Positions 5,787-7,465 of a stretch of 7,465 nucleotides of DNA are shown here, one piece after another. Below the pieces are notes generated by a model. The model ran no database searches, was not told the DNA's origin, and worked only from the letters and a program-made list of their open reading frames with translations. Position 1 is the first letter of the stretch. Every line of letters begins with the position of its first letter. The translations under genes were made by a program, and so were the position numbers. The stretch is from Paracoccus fistulariae. Its GTDB lineage: Bacteria > Pseudomonadota > Alphaproteobacteria > Rhodobacterales > Rhodobacteraceae. The DNA lies in contig NZ_CP067138.1 of the NCBI RefSeq assembly GCF_028553785.1, positions 1-7,465 on the forward strand, given 5' to 3'.

Positions 5787-6047
5787 ATGGCGCGGAGCAT
5801 AGATCAGCAGATTGCGACGACGCAGGCCAAGCTGGCCCGCCTGAAAGAACGCCAGAAGGCCAGCGAGACGCGCCGCAAGATCATCGTCGGCTCGGTGGTG
5901 ATCTCCAACGCGCTGAAGGAACCGGACAAGGCCCGCGCCCTCGCCGCCCTCCTGCGCCGGGCTGTCACCCGCGAGGTCGATCAGAAGGAACTGGTCGGAC
6001 TGATGGCGGAACTGGACGAGGCGGCGGCGAGGGCGGACCGGAAATGA
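5787..6047 (+). CDS. Relaxosome accessory protein, TraC/TraD/MobC-like (86 aa)
   Basis: This is a small, highly charged helical protein of the kind that binds oriT DNA next to MobQ/Ti-type relaxases and helps load the relaxase. Residues 1-35 (MARSIDQQIATTQAKLARLKERQKASETRRKIIVG) are a coiled coil ending in the RRKIIVG stretch, and the rest is short helices. It looks like the TraC/TraD and MobC-like proteins of alphaproteobacterial mobilisable plasmids; the exact subfamily is not certain. The frame is open from 5703, but GGAG at 5777-5780 with a 6-nt spacer picks ATG 5787, giving MARSIDQQ. A start at 5769 has its purine run too close. It diverges from the relaxase across oriT and overlaps the next gene by ATGA. 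Confidence 0.75.
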   Translation: MARSIDQQIATTQAKLARLKERQKASETRRKIIVGSVVISNALKEPDKARALAALLRRAVTREVDQKELVGLMAELDEAAARADRK

Positions 6048-6595
6048 GCAAGGACCCGTTCCAGATCCTCGCCGATGAGCTGACCCTGATCCGCAAGGAC
6101 ATGGACCGACTCCAGCGCACCAGCCTCGACAAGGACGAGGCCAAGGGACTGCACGACATGCTGGCCCAGGCGGTCGGCAGGATGGAACGCGCGGCGGAGA
6201 ACGCCCCGGCCAGCCTCCAGAACACCCTGCGGAACGACCGGGACCAGGTTGTCCGCAATGCCACCGCAGCGGCCGCCAGCGCCGCACAGGGCGTGCTGAC
6301 GGACGTGGCAGGGGAATTGGCCAAGGAACGCGATACGTTCCGCAGAGCCGCAGGAGAGGCCCGCAGGGAGGCGTGGCGCTGGTTCGGCGGGTTCTGGGTG
6401 TGGTTGGCCTCCATCGGGGCCACAGGGGCGCTCCTGGGCGCGCTGGCGGCGTTTTGGATCACGGGACGCGGCGATGCCCGTGAGTTCGGGCGCTTCCCGT
6501 CGATCTACTGCGGCAACGCCGGGGGTCAGGTGGTCGAGCAGGACAACGGGGGCACCTTCTGTGCCATCTGGATCAAGCGACCGCCGGGCCAGTGA
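6044..6595 (+). CDS. Coiled-coil single-pass membrane protein of the mobilisation operon (183 aa)
   Basis: I do not recognise a characterised family; it may belong to a DUF family (possibly DUF6118) seen on alphaproteobacterial plasmids. Residues 1-110 are soluble and helical, with an acidic/basic mixed coiled coil and an Ala-rich patch (about 74-85). A tryptophan-rich border (WRWFGGFWVW, 111-120) begins one membrane helix that runs to about 140. The ~43-residue tail carries two cysteines (Cys156 and Cys173: YCGNAGG ... GGTFCAIWI). With the N-terminal part inside, these would lie in the periplasm and could form a disulphide. It overlaps the accessory gene by ATGA, so it is probably translated with it. 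By analogy with the membrane-associated MobB of IncQ plasmids it may tether the relaxosome to the inner membrane or to a helper coupling protein, but there is no sequence support for that beyond position and topology. Confidence 0.7.
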   Translation: MSKDPFQILADELTLIRKDMDRLQRTSLDKDEAKGLHDMLAQAVGRMERAAENAPASLQNTLRNDRDQVVRNATAAAASAAQGVLTDVAGELAKERDTFRRAAGEARREAWRWFGGFWVWLASIGATGALLGALAAFWITGRGDAREFGRFPSIYCGNAGGQVVEQDNGGTFCAIWIKRPPGQ

Positions 6596-6599
6596 GCGA

Positions 6600-6908
6600 T
6601 CAGTCCGGCCATGTCTCGGCGGACCAGTCCCGCGACGTATGGATCACCCGGACAATCGCGATTTCTTCCGCGCCGCCTGTCTGCGTGATCGCGTAGGCGA
6701 GGATGTAGGACAGGCCCGTCACCGATTTCTCGTAGGTGCCTGTCACCCGTCCGGGGCGTCCTGTCGGCATGTCGCCAAGAGCCAAGGCGGCTCTATCGAT
6801 GGCATCGGCCACGCGACGGGCCGCTGCAGGGTTATCGGCGGCGATGTAGGCGATCTGATCGGCAAGGTCGGCCAGCGCGTCGGTGGACCAGCGAACCGGT
6901 CGGCTCAC
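6600..6908 (-). CDS. parE: ParE/RelE-superfamily toxin (102 aa, GTG start)
   Basis: This is the toxin of a type II toxin-antitoxin pair. The fold signature is visible: SRPVRWSTDALADLADQIAYIAADNPAAARRVADAIDRA (two N-terminal helices), GRPGRVTGTYEKSVTGLSYILAYAI (beta strands) and IAIVRVIHTSRDW at the end, all typical of ParE-like toxins of about 95-105 aa. The start is GTG at 6908-6906, overlapping the antitoxin stop as GTGA, so translation is coupled. Family members poison DNA gyrase; the RelE branch of the same superfamily cleaves mRNA instead, so the target is uncertain, but the antitoxin type points to ParE. Its 3' end lies 4 nt from the stop of the convergent membrane protein gene, leaving no room for a separate terminator. 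Confidence 0.88.
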   Translation of the reverse strand: MSRPVRWSTDALADLADQIAYIAADNPAAARRVADAIDRAALALGDMPTGRPGRVTGTYEKSVTGLSYILAYAITQTGGAEEIAIVRVIHTSRDWSAETWPD

Positions 6909-7165
6909 GTGGTGCTGCCCGCCGCCGCGTCGATAGCCTGGCGCACGGATGCCATTGCGTCCTCATGGCTGACCGTCCGACCGGCTTCCACGTCCGCAAG
7001 CCCGCGTTCGATTCCTTCAATGATCGCCAGCTCGCGGTCCACGTAGGTTTCCACCGCCTCTGCCGCCAAGAAAGATCGGCTGCGCCGTGTTCCGTCCGCC
7101 AATCTCCCCAGCTTTGCCTTGAGCTGCGGATCGAGCCGGATCGTCATCGTGGTGCTGGGGGTCAT
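6905..7165 (-). CDS. parD: ParD-like ribbon-helix-helix (CopG/ParD) antitoxin (86 aa)
   Basis: This is the antitoxin of the pair. Residues about 6-45 (TMTIRLDPQLKAKLGRLADGTRRSRSFLAAEAVETYVDREL) are a ribbon-helix-helix DNA-binding domain of the CopG/ParD type with the TIRLDPQLKAKL beta strand first. The C-terminal half (IIEGIERGLADVEAGRTVSHEDAMASVRQAIDAA) is the toxin-wrapping helix typical of ParD, including the AGRTVSHEDAM stretch. I chose ATG 7165 because AAGG lies 7 nt in front; a longer frame reaches 7192 but adds only MYTCLEGDE and overlaps the likely operator. ParD proteins usually repress their own operon. The operator is probably the inverted repeat just upstream. Confidence 0.88.
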   Translation of the reverse strand: MTPSTTMTIRLDPQLKAKLGRLADGTRRSRSFLAAEAVETYVDRELAIIEGIERGLADVEAGRTVSHEDAMASVRQAIDAAAGSTT

Positions 7166-7182
7166 TTCATCACCTTCTAAGC

Positions 7183-7214
7183 ATGTGTACATCTGAACAC
7201 ATACACTGTCTCAA
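7183..7214 (-). promoter_or_regulatory. Probable promoter/operator of the parDE pair
   Basis: The inverted repeat ATGTGT (7183-7188) ... ACACAT (7197-7202) lies just upstream of the antitoxin. On the minus strand TTGAGA (7214-7209) and TGTACA (7191-7186) are spaced by 17 nt and could serve as -35 and -10, so repressor bound at the repeat would cover the -10. The match to consensus is moderate. Confidence 0.4.
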
Positions 7215-7325
7215 TGGTTTCGCAAAGAGGGGATCAGGGGAAACCCCTAGTGTTAATAGTGTTACCTACGGAGTAGGTTACGGGCCTGAAAATCACCAGT
7301 AACCCTATAGGTCTGAAAGGTAAAA

Positions 7326-7334
7326 CTATCCACA
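7326..7334 (+). promoter_or_regulatory. DnaA box
   Basis: CTATCCACA differs from the strong DnaA box TTATCCACA only at the first base. It sits directly against the first iteron (1 base apart), the usual place for host DnaA to help open an iteron origin. Confidence 0.7.
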
Positions 7335-7335
7335 G

Positions 7336-7446
7336 GGTTCCGAAAGGTGCGAATCTCGGTTCCGAAAGGTGCGAATCTCGGTTCCGAAAGGTGCGAAGCG
7401 GCGACGGTTCCCGATAGTGCGAATTTATGGTTCCTGATAGTGCGAA
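7336..7446 (+). repeat. RepA iterons (five direct repeats)
   Basis: The 18-bp core GGTTCCGAAAGGTGCGAA occurs exactly at 7336-7353, 7358-7375 and 7380-7397; the first two are followed by TCTC to give a 22-bp period. Two diverged copies follow: GGTTCCCGATAGTGCGAA at 7406-7423 and GGTTCCTGATAGTGCGAA at 7429-7446. All five share GGTTCC and GTGCGAA. Start-to-start spacings are 22, 22, 26 and 23, about two helical turns, as expected for RepA binding on one face. The first three copies resemble one another more than the last two do, so the last pair nearest repA may be an operator. Confidence 0.9.
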
Positions 7447-7453
7447 CTGCTGC

Positions 7454-7459
7454 TATAGC
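7454..7459 (+). promoter_or_regulatory. Possible -10 element of repA
   Basis: TATAGC at 7454-7459 could be a -10 hexamer; TTCCTG at 7431-7436 is a poor -35 with a 17-nt spacer, lying inside the last iteron. Transcription would begin at about the window end or base 1, and RepA bound to the last iteron would block it. This depends on the circle being closed. Confidence 0.3.
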
Positions 7460-7465
7460 TTGGGC

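Larger units (their letters stand above)
7203..7465. other. oriV: Replication origin region (oriV) upstream of repA
   Basis: No gene lies here. In order it holds an AGGGG-AAA-CCCCT inverted repeat (7236-7248), a direct repeat TAGTGTTA at 7248-7255 and 7257-7264, an ACCTAC-GGA-GTAGGT inverted repeat (7264-7278), CCTATAGG (7304-7311), a DnaA-box-like site and five iterons. This combination of a DnaA box, locally AT-rich DNA (about 7241-7330) and iterons directly before repA is the layout of an iteron-controlled origin. Confidence 0.8.

Noticed and set aside
5739..6287. 182-codon minus-strand frame opposite the accessory and membrane protein genes
   Set aside because: It covers oriT and overlaps two better supported genes in antisense; composition is Arg/Pro/Cys-rich like a shadow frame.
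6474..7046. 190-codon plus-strand frame across the toxin and antitoxin
   Set aside because: It runs antisense to the ParDE pair, whose family signatures are strong.
7166..7192. Longer antitoxin start (adds MYTCLEGDE)
   Set aside because: The ATG at 7165 has the better Shine-Dalgarno site and the longer start lies within the probable operator.
7336..7446. CRISPR array
   Set aside because: The repeats are nearly contiguous with 4-8 nt between cores, there are no spacers of 25-40 nt, and they sit beside repA as iterons do.

Overview
The window reads as one complete small mobilisable plasmid of an alphaproteobacterium, most likely Rhodobacteraceae (Paracoccus or Roseobacter-like). The first base is the A of the repA start codon. 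The last ~130 bases are a DnaA-box-like site followed by five iterons that would sit directly upstream of repA if the ends are joined, so a circle appears to have been opened exactly at repA. The assignment rests on the RPA-type RepA, the short MobQ relaxase with a TraC/MobC-like partner, and the high GC of the mobilisation genes. No rRNA, tRNA, CRISPR array or intact insertion sequence is visible.

Layout. (1) Replication, 7203-7465 and 1-1546: iteron origin, repA, then a small helix-turn-helix/coiled-coil DNA-binding protein with a palindromic operator in front of it and the same motif repeated inside its own gene. (2) Cargo, about 1558-4303: a 5'-truncated remnant of a cation diffusion facilitator (CDF) gene, an intergenic stretch with two short palindromes, then a tight four-gene operon of periplasmic PepSY protein, di-haem-type cytochrome b561, membrane-anchored LuxR-type regulator and VIT/CCC1-family Fe/Mn transporter. 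(3) Mobilisation, 4388-6595: a MobQ relaxase on the minus strand, a compact IncQ-like oriT, and on the plus strand a relaxosome accessory protein followed by a coiled-coil single-pass membrane protein. (4) Stability, 6600-7165: a ParD/ParE-type toxin-antitoxin pair on the minus strand, its promoter side facing the origin.

How the parts work together. RepA should act on the iterons and host DnaA should help open the origin. The HTH/coiled-coil protein probably regulates itself and may help with copy control or segregation, since there is no ParA/ParB pair; addiction by ParDE would supplement this. Transfer needs a helper plasmid because no coupling protein or mating-pair genes are present. The cargo is the most interesting part. 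Its genes are joined by 4-nt stop/start overlaps or a 4-nt gap and suggest a membrane redox and metal-handling unit (electron transfer by cytochrome b561, Fe/Mn movement by VIT) with its own membrane-bound regulator. That functional link is inferred from gene order, not shown by the sequence.
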